Origin: Veillonellaceae bacterium
Lineage (GTDB): Bacteria; Bacillota; Negativicutes; Veillonellales; Veillonellaceae
Assembly: GCA_900766245.1 (NCBI GenBank)
Contig: CAAFUR010000015.1
Span: 1 to 64,000 of the forward strand
Length of the DNA stretch: 64,000 bases
Direction: 5' to 3'
Shown: piece after piece, positions 49,314 through 58,156 of the stretch
Layout: each line of letters starts with the position of its first letter
Numbering within the stretch: position 1 is the stretch's first letter
The notes under the pieces: model-generated
Database searches by the model: none
What the model was told of the DNA's origin: nothing
Seen by the model: only the letters and a program-made list of their open reading frames with translations
Position numbers and translations under genes: made by a program

Positions 49314-49526
49314 GAATAACTCCTATTCTTATAGGTCTACCCTATAGCATACTAAGCACTTTTCTATGACAATTTGAATACTATGCCTATCGTCTACTTT
49401 TTTCTATTATACTCTACTATTACATTTCATGTATAATTGTTTTTCTCCTTATTGTTTGTCATAATCTCCTATTTAGGTTAGAATGATACCATATATTATA
49501 TAACTTCTAATGATGAAAGGATGACT

Positions 49527-50432
49527 ATGAATCTGTCACAATTTTTTGCATTAATTCGCCCTCGTACCTTAACGGCTGCTTTCAGTCCTGTTGTACTAGG
49601 CGCTGCTATGGGGGCTACACAATTTGCACCTACCCAACCGATTGGATTATCTATCATATATACTCTAGGTATTCTAATATGTGTGTTAAGCGCGCAAATC
49701 GCAGCCAATATTTGGAATGAATATTTCGATTTTAAATCTGGTCTTGACCTCACACAAGCGGCTGGAAACAGTGGTTCTATCGTCCGCGATGGTATCTCTC
49801 CAACGATTATCAAACGTTGGGGATATATGACGACTATACTTCCACTTATCTTAGGCATTGCCCTCGCTAATGCTGTCACATGGTGGTATATTCCTGTGGG
49901 CATGCTATGCATACTGACTAGCATCTTATACTCTGGTGGACCTAAACCCATTTCTCGTACCCCTTTTGGTGAGCTCGCCTCTGGTCTTGCCATGGGTTTT
50001 GCCATCGTAGGTATTACCCTCTTTGCTTGGACTCACACCTTGCACTGGACCTATCTCATTCCTGCCGTACCATCCACCATCTTAATCGGTGCCATTATGA
50101 TGACCAACAATTTGCGAGACTTTACCAACGATGAGAACCACGGTCGTCGTACCTTAGTCATTCTTCTTGGCCGTGAAAGAGGGCTCCAACTGTTACAAGG
50201 ACTCTTCCTCATTAGCTCTCTATGGTTACTAATATGGTCTATTTCCGGAGTCATCCCATGGCCTTCCTTAGTAGCTTTACTTTCCTTACTGCCTGCTATG
50301 AAAGTCATCCATATCTTCAACACCTATGCAGATCCAATACGATTAAACGAGGCCATGAAGTTTACTTCTATATCTTGTACACTATATCACTTCTTGTGGG
50401 CTATAGGACTCCTATGTAATACAATCATATAA
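49527..50432 (+). CDS. menA: 1,4-dihydroxy-2-naphthoate polyprenyltransferase
   Basis: UbiA-family membrane enzyme attaching the polyprenyl tail in menaquinone synthesis. The 301-residue protein has about eight to nine helices. The two Asp-rich motifs are NEYFDFKSGLD and NNLRDFTNDENHGRRT; the second is the MenA form. Start at 49527 is favoured over 49521 because GAAAGGA is then properly spaced. The side chain may come from the synthase at 19646. The men genes for the ring are not in this window. Confidence 0.9.
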   Translation: MNLSQFFALIRPRTLTAAFSPVVLGAAMGATQFAPTQPIGLSIIYTLGILICVLSAQIAANIWNEYFDFKSGLDLTQAAGNSGSIVRDGISPTIIKRWGYMTTILPLILGIALANAVTWWYIPVGMLCILTSILYSGGPKPISRTPFGELASGLAMGFAIVGITLFAWTHTLHWTYLIPAVPSTILIGAIMMTNNLRDFTNDENHGRRTLVILLGRERGLQLLQGLFLISSLWLLIWSISGVIPWPSLVALLSLLPAMKVIHIFNTYADPIRLNEAMKFTSISCTLYHFLWAIGLLCNTII

Positions 50433-50530
50433 AACTAGCATTCTTTATGAGGGGAGTCTTTATTACTTTCACAGTAGTATCCATCTAATTCATAGTCAAT
50501 AACTATAACGCCTTAGATATATAACATATT

Positions 50531-50558
50531 TTACTTATAACAAAACTCTTGTTATACT
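50531..50558 (+). promoter_or_regulatory. Predicted promoter of metQ
   Basis: TTACTT (50531-50536) and TATACT (50553-50558) with a 16-base spacer, 50 bases before the metQ ATG. No S-box riboswitch is visible between them. Confidence 0.5.
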
Positions 50559-50608
50559 AAGCAAGTAGAAATTCACTATGTAAGTACACAAAGAAAAGGA
50601 GATAACAC

Positions 50609-51430
50609 ATGAAGAAATTATTTAGTTTAGCCGCTACGGCTGTATTAGGCGCTGCCTTATTGTTAGGTGGCTGTGGTTCCACTGGCACTAGCTCCACTGG
50701 TTCCGATGCAGGTAAAACATTGAAAATTGGTGCTTCCCCAGTACCTCACGCTGAAATCCTAGAGCAAGTAAAACCAATCCTTGCTAAAGAAGGCATTAAA
50801 TTAGAAATCATCGAGTTCAGTGACTATGTACAACCAAATGTATCCTTGAATGACAAAGAAATTGATGCGAACTTCTTCGCTCACATTCCTTACCAAGAAA
50901 ACTTCAACAAAGAAAAAGGTACTCACATTGCAACAGCAGGTGCCGTACACATCGAGCCAATGGGCATTTACTCTAAAAAAGTAAAAGATTTGAAAGAAGT
51001 ACAAGATGGCGCTCAAGTAGCTATCCCATCTGATGCGACAAATGGTGGTCGTGCATTACTATTGCTTTCCAAAGCTGGTTTAATCACTTTGAACGATCCT
51101 AACAGCATTTCTGCTACAGTACAAGATATCAAAGATAACCCTAAAAACTTAAAATTCGTTGAATTAGAGGCGGCTCAATTACCTCGTACATTAGATGATT
51201 CCACAATTTCTGTAATCAACACAAACTTTGCATTAGGTGCTAACTTGAACCCAACAAAAGATGCATTGTTCTTAGAATCTAAAGATTCCCCATATGTAAA
51301 CATCGTATCCGTTCGTGAAGGCGATGAAAAACGTGAAGACATTCAAAAATTGATCAAAGCTTTACAAAGTCCTGAAATCAAAAAATTCATTGAAGACAAA
51401 TACAAAGGTGCTATTCTTCCAGCATTCTAA
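50609..51430 (+). CDS. metQ: MetQ/NlpA-family substrate-binding lipoprotein
   Basis: Binding protein for methionine-type ABC importers. The signal ends in the lipobox LGGC (near residue 22). The mature protein shows the family start LKIGASPVPHAEILEQVKP, VQPNVSLNDKEIDANFFAHI and AIPSDATNGGRALLLL, and ends with YKGAILPAF. Length (273 residues) is normal. AAAGGAG precedes the ATG. The partner genes metN and metI are not adjacent, so it must work with a transporter encoded elsewhere, or bind another ligand. Confidence 0.9.
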   Translation: MKKLFSLAATAVLGAALLLGGCGSTGTSSTGSDAGKTLKIGASPVPHAEILEQVKPILAKEGIKLEIIEFSDYVQPNVSLNDKEIDANFFAHIPYQENFNKEKGTHIATAGAVHIEPMGIYSKKVKDLKEVQDGAQVAIPSDATNGGRALLLLSKAGLITLNDPNSISATVQDIKDNPKNLKFVELEAAQLPRTLDDSTISVINTNFALGANLNPTKDALFLESKDSPYVNIVSVREGDEKREDIQKLIKALQSPEIKKFIEDKYKGAILPAF

Positions 51431-51498
51431 TGGAATCGCTTAGAATAGACTCCTCCAAATAAAAAACACTAACAACTATCATACATACTTAACTATAC

Positions 51499-51546
51499 AA
51501 CAACAGAGGCAAGTTGATTCGCTCAACTTGCCTCTGTTGTTTTTGC
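51499..51546 (+). terminator. Terminator downstream of metQ
   Basis: CAACAGAGGCAAGTTGA and TCAACTTGCCTCTGTTG form a perfect 17-bp stem with a five-base loop, followed by TTTTT. One of the strongest terminators in the window. Confidence 0.95.
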
Positions 51547-51603
51547 ATATACCCTTGTTCTTCTATACAAGCTCACAAACCATCATACTCATTTCTAGTA
51601 TAC

Positions 51604-51631
51604 AAAAAAGGGTCCCTAAGGACCCCTTTTA
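51604..51631 (-). terminator. Terminator of the adhesin gene
   Basis: On the minus strand AAAGGGGTCC-TTAG-GGACCCTTTTTT directly follows the adhesin stop codon. Confidence 0.88.
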
Positions 51632-54600
51632 TTATTTACGAACCATAGCTCGTAATTCTTGCATTTCTTGTTGCAATGTCACAATATCTTGACGTAAGTT
51701 ATCATTTTCTGCTGTCAGAACTGTAAGTTCACGACCATAGGCTTCTTTCATAGCTACCATTTCATCATGCAATACTAGCACCGAAGAAATTGGGCCATTA
51801 CGATAACGTTCTGGTATAGCTTTTTTCTCTGGACTATTACCAAATTTAAAAGTTGCACCACCATTAACCATAGTGCCACCACGTACCATAGATACACCAG
51901 CATGGAACATAGTAGATTCTTTAGTATAATGAGCCACCCCTAATGCTACGGCATTCACATTTTTATAATGTCCAACGCCAGCCATAATTTGTGTTGGTTC
52001 TAATGGATCATATTGAATTGGTTTTAATGCAGATAATGCAGCGCCTAGGGCATCACCTCTACGGCTTTCCTTACGTAATTCTTGTAAATCACTACCAAGT
52101 TCACCAATTTGGCGCTCTAATTTTTCATAGTTATGATTATCTCCTTTAGAACCGCCTTCTAAAGATTTACGGAAATCATCTTCTGTTTTATTTTCATTAC
52201 CTTTGATTTCTTTCCAGTATTCATAAGCGGATTTGCCTTTAGCGCCATCTTTACCGGCTTTCCCAGCATCACCTTTGTCGCCTTTAGGGCCTACTACGCC
52301 AGTTTCACCTTTATCGCCTTTAGGTCCTACTGCACCTGTTGCGCCGGCTTCACCTTTTTCACCTTTAGGACCTACTGCACCATCTTTACCTTTTTCACCT
52401 GTAATGGCCTTGATAAAGTCGTCTTTTGTCTTGCTTTCGTTACCTGGTAATCCTTTCCACACTTCGAAAGCAGACTTACCTTCAGCTCCATCTTTACCAG
52501 CTATGCCAACATCGCCTTTGTCGCCTTTAGGTCCTGCTGCACCAGCTACTCCAGCGTCACCTTTTTCTCCCTTCTCACCTTGTGGCCCTGCTGCACCATC
52601 AGCACCTTTTGCACCTGTAATGGCCTTGATAAAGTCATCTTCTGTCTTGCTTCCGTTACCTGGCATGTCTTTCCACACTTCGAAAGCAGATTTACCTTTA
52701 GGCCCTACTTCACCTTGTATCCCTTGATCACCTTTAGGACCTACTGCACCTGTATCGCCCTTAGGACCTTGAACACCTTGTGGCCCTTGTGGACCTACTC
52801 CACCAGTACCACCACCAGTACCACCTGGTCCTTGTGGTCCCTGTGGCCCTTGTGGCCCTTGTGGGCCTACTGCACCGGCTTCACCTTGCGGACCAGTAAT
52901 AGCTTTGATAAAGTCATCTTTTGTCTTGCTTCCATTACCTGGCATTTCTTTCCATACTTCAAAAGCAGATTTTCCGTCAGCCCCAGTATCACCTTTGGCT
53001 CCAGTTTCACCTTTTTCGCCTTGAATGCCTTGGTCACCTTTAGCACCTGGATCGCCTTTATCACCTTTGTCACCTTTAAAGTCTGGGTCACCTTTTAGTT
53101 GATCTTTATCTAAGCTAATAGTATATGTTTTACCATATTCCCCACCGTCATTCGTAGCAATCGAGATGCCTTTACCTGGTTTTAATACTTCTTTCAAGGA
53201 ATCTACAGTCAATACAGGGCTTGTAGTAGATGGAGAACCATCTTTACCGCCTGTAGTTAACGTTAAATGTCCTCTATCATTACTACCTAAGGAAATATTC
53301 ATCAAAGGATTATCAAAATGTACTCCAGTAAAAGTTGGCGTTTTCAACATACCAATACGCAAGATAGAGTCTGTTGGGTCTTTATAAGTAATTAGATTAT
53401 CAGAGCTATATAATGTTGGTGCCGCATACTCGCTTTTACCATCTGGAGCTTTTGCACCAGCTTGTGGAGCAACTCCATACACAGTATTTGCCTTACCTTG
53501 GATCTTAATTTCTTTATCACCTGGTGTGTACACACGTGTATCAGGTGTTGTAGTAGCTACAGTTCCATCTGCATTGAATGGCACATCATTACCTGCCAAA
53601 ATAGTATTACGTTTTTCTAAGGCTTTTAATTGCGCTACATTGACAGCATCAGTATCTTCTCCACCGGCTGCTACATTAATGATCTGGCGAGTGACACGAT
53701 AACCTAGGCGACTATTACCTACAGATACTGCTGAACGATTTGCCTTCCACGTTGTGGCTACCATATCTTTTGCTTGTCCATATAGAACCTTCGCTTTATC
53801 TAATCGTTCTTTTACCACATGCCGATTCTCTACTGGAGCATTAGCATATTCATTTTCTAATTCTGTTACTCTTGCTTTCGCAGATATCACATCAGGATTT
53901 TTTTCAACCTCTGTATTCTCTGCCTCTTCATTAACAAAGTGAGGTCCATGTAAAGAAGGGTCATAGCCTTGGTTAGATGGAGAGTCCGTTCCCCGATTAG
54001 CATATGTTTCTGATCCTAATGCCACACCAGTTCTTACATCTGTATAGGCTCTTTCCCCAATACTGATACCCGCGGTTGCTGTGATTCCCGTTTCTTTATC
54101 TCCCACTTTTGTACCAGCACCAATAGCAATGGTAGAAGTTCCATTAGCCATACTCATTGCACCTAAAGCAATGGCCGATGTATCCCTCGCTTCTGCACTA
54201 TACCCTACAGCTATACTTTGTTTGTAAATAGTTGTTGAAGAATCGCCTATTGCTACACTTTCCATGGTACTAGTAGATCCTCGACCAACGGCTACACTAT
54301 TTTTGCCTGTCGTCTTAGAAGATCCCCCAACAGCAACAGAGTCTTCTAAGGCAGTAGCACCATACCCTACAGCAGTACTATAATTTTTATCAGTAGAAGC
54401 GCCATATCCTATATTAACACTAAATGCACCTGTTGTTCGAATACTGTAACCAATAGCTACTGTATTTTTTGAATTCTCACCAATTTGTACATTACGTCCA
54501 ATAGCAATGGCATTCTCACTCTTAGATTGTGCTCTTGGACCAATGGCAATAGCCCCCTCTTTGGTAGCTCCATTATTTTTCTCATTACTATCTACCCCAA

Positions 54601-55351
54601 GGTCTCGACTTTTTATAGAAATGTACCGTGGCTTTTCACGTTCTACACGATTGCGAAGTATTTTTAATTGTCCCACTGTGGCAGCATCTGTATCTTCATA
54701 GCCTGCTGCTACATTGGTAATTTGACGAGTATGTTGTACACCAGCTTTAGTACCACCTACAGATACAGCTCCATCTGTAGCATTCCAAGCGCTGCTAATA
54801 GCCGCATTGCCAGCTTTATTGGCTTTTTCTATAGCATCTGCATAGGCCTTTTCTGCATCTACCAAATCTTGATCTGCTTTTGCCTTTTGCGCATTCGCAG
54901 CTGCTATTGCAGCATCTGCATCACTCTCTTTTTTTTCTTTTTTACTCTTAGCTCGTTCAATTTCTTCTTCTGCTATTAAAACTTTATAATTCGCTTGACG
55001 AATATTTTCATATAAAGCTTCTAGGGCTGGATTATCTGCTCCCGCTTCCCCTACTTTATAATGTGTGTTACTCATTGGATTATATCCAATGTAAGCATCA
55101 CTTTTACCAACACGATCTGCAATAGAACCACTACCTAATGCTACACCACTTGCTGCACTAGTAGTTGCCTCATATCCTACTGCTAAACCATCCACTGCAT
55201 TCACATTAGAACTAGCTCCTATAGCAATAGCATTCGCGCCATCTACCTGACCACCAGTTACAGTATATTCTGTACTAGCTGCATAGCCTGCTATATGGCC
55301 TCCCAAGATTAATACACTTGCTACATATACTGCGGCATTATTTTTTCTCAT
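51632..55351 (-). CDS. YadA-type trimeric autotransporter adhesin with collagen-like stalk
   Basis: A 1239-residue outer-membrane adhesin. Order: signal peptide (1-25); short head (about 30-80) with AIAIGASS-type repeats; a lysine/alanine-rich coiled coil; a neck (about 192-235, RQITNVAAGYEDTDAATV); a second head (about 263-447) with many AVG/AIG repeats; a second neck (about 540-580); a beta domain; a Gly-X-Y region (about 751-1036) interrupted by four copies of a SAFEVWK ... DDFIKAITG module; a coiled coil; and the YadA anchor (about 1099-1171). Unusually, 68 residues follow the anchor and end in a coiled coil. Ligand unknown; collagen-like stalks and adhesion to host or partner bacteria are typical of the family. 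Confidence 0.93.
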   Translation of the reverse strand: MRKNNAAVYVASVLILGGHIAGYAASTEYTVTGGQVDGANAIAIGASSNVNAVDGLAVGYEATTSAASGVALGSGSIADRVGKSDAYIGYNPMSNTHYKVGEAGADNPALEALYENIRQANYKVLIAEEEIERAKSKKEKKESDADAAIAAANAQKAKADQDLVDAEKAYADAIEKANKAGNAAISSAWNATDGAVSVGGTKAGVQHTRQITNVAAGYEDTDAATVGQLKILRNRVEREKPRYISIKSRDLGVDSNEKNNGATKEGAIAIGPRAQSKSENAIAIGRNVQIGENSKNTVAIGYSIRTTGAFSVNIGYGASTDKNYSTAVGYGATALEDSVAVGGSSKTTGKNSVAVGRGSTSTMESVAIGDSSTTIYKQSIAVGYSAEARDTSAIALGAMSMANGTSTIAIGAGTKVGDKETGITATAGISIGERAYTDVRTGVALGSETYANRGTDSPSNQGYDPSLHGPHFVNEEAENTEVEKNPDVISAKARVTELENEYANAPVENRHVVKERLDKAKVLYGQAKDMVATTWKANRSAVSVGNSRLGYRVTRQIINVAAGGEDTDAVNVAQLKALEKRNTILAGNDVPFNADGTVATTTPDTRVYTPGDKEIKIQGKANTVYGVAPQAGAKAPDGKSEYAAPTLYSSDNLITYKDPTDSILRIGMLKTPTFTGVHFDNPLMNISLGSNDRGHLTLTTGGKDGSPSTTSPVLTVDSLKEVLKPGKGISIATNDGGEYGKTYTISLDKDQLKGDPDFKGDKGDKGDPGAKGDQGIQGEKGETGAKGDTGADGKSAFEVWKEMPGNGSKTKDDFIKAITGPQGEAGAVGPQGPQGPQGPQGPGGTGGGTGGVGPQGPQGVQGPKGDTGAVGPKGDQGIQGEVGPKGKSAFEVWKDMPGNGSKTEDDFIKAITGAKGADGAAGPQGEKGEKGDAGVAGAAGPKGDKGDVGIAGKDGAEGKSAFEVWKGLPGNESKTKDDFIKAITGEKGKDGAVGPKGEKGEAGATGAVGPKGDKGETGVVGPKGDKGDAGKAGKDGAKGKSAYEYWKEIKGNENKTEDDFRKSLEGGSKGDNHNYEKLERQIGELGSDLQELRKESRRGDALGAALSALKPIQYDPLEPTQIMAGVGHYKNVNAVALGVAHYTKESTMFHAGVSMVRGGTMVNGGATFKFGNSPEKKAIPERYRNGPISSVLVLHDEMVAMKEAYGRELTVLTAENDNLRQDIVTLQQEMQELRAMVRK
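52158..53098 (-). repeat. Collagen-like Gly-X-Y repeats with four interrupting modules
   Basis: Within the adhesin gene the DNA is repetitive. Four copies of a module of about 27 codons lie at about 52898-52978, 52618-52699, 52405-52487 and 52158-52241; the first three are nearly identical and the last (SAYEYWKEIKGNENKTEDDF) has diverged. Between them run GPQ, GPK, GDK and GEK triplets. The region is prone to slippage and recombination. Confidence 0.88.
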
Positions 55352-55506
55352 ACTACACCCCTTATAGTTTGATAACCCCCTTAATTCATGCTAACAAATC
55401 ACTATGAATCAAGTTGAAACATTTCTTATTAATATTGATTATATACTACTTTTGTAGACTATTCAAATCGAATTTTTTAAACATTATCGATGACTTTTGA
55501 CATATA

Positions 55507-55550
55507 AAAACCCTCTGACTTTTACAAATATGCAAAAGCCAGAGGCTAAT
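55507..55550 (-). terminator. Terminator of the gal/mgl operon
   Basis: On the minus strand GCCTCTGGCTTTT and AAAAGTCAGAGGG pair, followed by TTTTT. It lies 17 bases after the mglC stop. Confidence 0.82.
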
Positions 55551-55566
55551 ACCTTACTGCTCTAAA

Positions 55567-56574
55567 TTATTTACGAGCCATAGATTTACGTACGTCAAAA
55601 GCAACTGCTACGACAATGATCAAACCTTTAATAATCAACTGCCAGTATGGTCCCATTCCAACGAATGTTAAACCATAGTTAATAACTGTAAAGATCAACA
55701 CACCAGCGATGATACCAGGTACAGTACCGATCCCACCAGTGATGGATACACCACCTACAACAGATGCTGCGATAGCATCTAACTCGTACATGTTGCCATA
55801 GTTATTAGTAGCACCACCAGTACGAGCTGCTTCCAAAATACCACCTACGCCATACAAAGCGCCAGCAATAACGTAGATAATCACTAGTGTTACTGCTACG
55901 TTGATACCAGATACGACAGCTGCTTGTGGATTACCACCAATAGCAAACATATTTTTACCAAGAATTGTTTTGTTATATACCACATACATGATTAAAGAAA
56001 TCACAGCAGCGATAATAACAATGTATGGAATCGTCATAAATCCTAGGTCTAAAGAACCTGTACCAATTTGCGTAAACTCTGGACGCAAACCACCGATTGG
56101 TTGGGAGTTATTTGGTTCCATATCAAAATACAAGGAACAAATACCGTAAGTAATAACCATAGTACCTAGTGTGGAAATAAATGGTACGATTTTTAAATAC
56201 GCTACGATCACACCAGAAACTAAACCGATGATAGCACCCACCACGATAGCAATCACGATTGGTAGAATCAATGGTAGCTCTGGTAAATGTTCAAAGAACG
56301 GACGTGGATAATCTGGCAACTGAGTTAAGGATGCAGATACCACTGCCGTCAAACCAACCACACGACCTGCAGATAAGTCACACCCTGCGGTGATCAAGAT
56401 CATAGCAGAACCTAATGCAATGATAATACGTGGGGAAGACTGAATTAAAATATCACGAAAACTTGTGACGGATAAAAAGTTCGGGCTATACATAGAAATA
56501 GCCGCTACTAGTACTACTAGTACCAAATAGATAATATTCTGGGAAAGAAACTTTCCTAATTTACCTTGGCTCAT
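55567..56574 (-). CDS. mglC: Galactose/methyl-galactoside ABC transporter permease
   Basis: Inner-membrane subunit of the high-affinity galactose importer, 335 residues, eight to ten helices. Typical of the RbsC/MglC branch: SAGRVVGLTAVVSASL, FISTLGTMVITYG, NMFAIGGNPQAAVVSGINV and the GVGGILEAARTGGAT segment. The N-terminus GKFLSQNIIYLVLVVLVAAI and overall order match MglC. It starts ten bases after mglA with AGGAGG and ends the operon. Confidence 0.92.
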   Translation of the reverse strand: MSQGKLGKFLSQNIIYLVLVVLVAAISMYSPNFLSVTSFRDILIQSSPRIIIALGSAMILITAGCDLSAGRVVGLTAVVSASLTQLPDYPRPFFEHLPELPLILPIVIAIVVGAIIGLVSGVIVAYLKIVPFISTLGTMVITYGICSLYFDMEPNNSQPIGGLRPEFTQIGTGSLDLGFMTIPYIVIIAAVISLIMYVVYNKTILGKNMFAIGGNPQAAVVSGINVAVTLVIIYVIAGALYGVGGILEAARTGGATNNYGNMYELDAIAASVVGGVSITGGIGTVPGIIAGVLIFTVINYGLTFVGMGPYWQLIIKGLIIVVAVAFDVRKSMARK

Positions 56575-56584
56575 ACGATACCTC

Positions 56585-58096
56585 CTAGACTAAACCAGCT
56601 GTCGCTAGTTCCATTATTTTTTCTTCTGTCGCTTCATGTGCATCCAAGATGCCACTCATATATCCATTACTCATAACCATAATGCGATCACTCATACCCA
56701 ATAACTCAGGCATTTCTGAGGAAATCATAATGATACTTTTACCGGCACTAGCTAGTTCATTAATAATGGAATAAATTTCATATTTCGCCCCTACATCGAT
56801 GCCCCGTGTCGGTTCATCCAAGAGTAGGATTTCTGGATTCGTATTTAACCAACGGGCAATCAATACCTTTTGTTGGTTACCACCAGAAAGACTTTGAATT
56901 TTCGTTTCTGTAGATGGTGTCTTCACTCGCAAGGAAGTCACACCTTCTTTTGTATCGTCTAGTCGTTTTTCGTCATTTAATAGTTTGAACTTATTTTCAT
57001 ATTTCGGTAGCGCTGCCATCGTTGTATTATCTACAATGGTGAGCATTGGGAAAATCCCTGTAGTACGGCGTTCTTCTGTAAGCAATGCCATACCCAGTTT
57101 TTTCGCATCTCGAGGGTGACGAATGCGCACTTCTTTGTCGTGCAAATAAATCTTTCCAGATTCAATACCACGAAGACCAAATAAGGCTTCGATAACCTCT
57201 GTTCGCTGCGCCCCTACTAAACCACCTACACCAAGAACTTCACCTTTACGAAGAGAGAAGCTTACATCTTTAAAAGAATGTGGATGAATAGATGTTAATT
57301 TTTCTACACGTAATACTTCTTCACTTGGAGTATTTGTTTTTTCAGGGAATAACTGAGTCATTTCACGACCTACCATTCGTTGAATGATAAGATCTGTCGT
57401 TAATTCATCAGCATGCCAAGTACCTATATATTGACCATCACGCATGATCGTTACTTCATCAGATATGCGTAGGATTTCTTCCATTTTATGAGAAATATAT
57501 ATAATTGCAACTCCTTTTTTACGTAAGGAGTTAATGATTTTGAAAAGATGTTCTACTTCATCACTCGTTAGGGAAGAGGTAGGTTCATCCATAACAATAA
57601 TTCTAGATTGGTGGGAAACTGCTTTTGCAATCTCAATATTTTGTAGCTTAGAAACAGATAAATCACCAGCTAATTGTTCTGGATCGATATCTACATCGAT
57701 TTCATTAAACAAGGCTAGTGTATCTTCTTTCATTTTTTTATGGTCCACAAATGTAAAAGGCCCAATTTTTTTGGTTGGGAATCGACCTAACCATAGATTT
57801 TCCATAACATTACGCTGTAATACAGGGTATAACTCTTGATGGATCATGGAAATTCCCATTCCAAGAGCTTTTCGGGAATCTGTCATTTCTACTACTTCGC
57901 CGTCAATGACCACGTCCCCTTGATCAGGCTTATAAATACCGAACAGGCATTTCATAAGAGTAGACTTTCCCGCGCCATTCTCTCCCATTAGAGCATGTAC
58001 GGTGCCTGGTCGGACTTTGAAAGTGACATTATCCAAGGCCTTTACGCCAGGAAATTCCTTCGTAATTTGGCGCATTTCTAATATGTACTCGCCCAT
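56585..58096 (-). CDS. mglA: Galactose/methyl-galactoside ABC transporter ATP-binding protein
   Basis: Cytoplasmic ATPase with two fused ABC domains (503 residues). The first has Walker A GENGAGKST, signature LSVSKLQNIEIAKA and VMDEPTSSLT; the second has the degenerate Walker A GLVGAQRTE, signature LSGGNQQKVLIARWL and LLLDEPTRGIDVGAK, as usual for sugar importers of this class. GGAGG precedes the ATG. It lies between mglB and mglC. Confidence 0.95.
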   Translation of the reverse strand: MGEYILEMRQITKEFPGVKALDNVTFKVRPGTVHALMGENGAGKSTLMKCLFGIYKPDQGDVVIDGEVVEMTDSRKALGMGISMIHQELYPVLQRNVMENLWLGRFPTKKIGPFTFVDHKKMKEDTLALFNEIDVDIDPEQLAGDLSVSKLQNIEIAKAVSHQSRIIVMDEPTSSLTSDEVEHLFKIINSLRKKGVAIIYISHKMEEILRISDEVTIMRDGQYIGTWHADELTTDLIIQRMVGREMTQLFPEKTNTPSEEVLRVEKLTSIHPHSFKDVSFSLRKGEVLGVGGLVGAQRTEVIEALFGLRGIESGKIYLHDKEVRIRHPRDAKKLGMALLTEERRTTGIFPMLTIVDNTTMAALPKYENKFKLLNDEKRLDDTKEGVTSLRVKTPSTETKIQSLSGGNQQKVLIARWLNTNPEILLLDEPTRGIDVGAKYEIYSIINELASAGKSIIMISSEMPELLGMSDRIMVMSNGYMSGILDAHEATEEKIMELATAGLV

Positions 58097-58124
58097 ACAT
58101 TTTCCTCCTACTAATCAGATAATA

Positions 58125-58145
58125 AAGGGGGCAAAATGCCCCCTT
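58125..58145 (-). terminator. Intercistronic hairpin after mglB
   Basis: AAGGGGGCA and TGCCCCCTT form a tight GC-rich stem with a three-base loop, then TATTAT rather than a full T-run. It sits between mglB and mglA and would be expected to reduce read-through or protect the mglB 3' end, giving more binding protein than ATPase. Confidence 0.7.
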
Positions 58146-58156
58146 ACTGCATTTTC

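Noticed and set aside
49496..50005. 169-codon minus-strand frame opposite menA
   Set aside because: It lies antisense to a clear UbiA-family gene whose Asp motifs are conserved; the frame is a codon-bias shadow.
52233..53098. Long plus-strand frames rich in Pro, Leu and Ser opposite the adhesin
   Set aside because: They are reverse translations of the Gly-X-Y repeats; repetitive DNA stays open in several frames.
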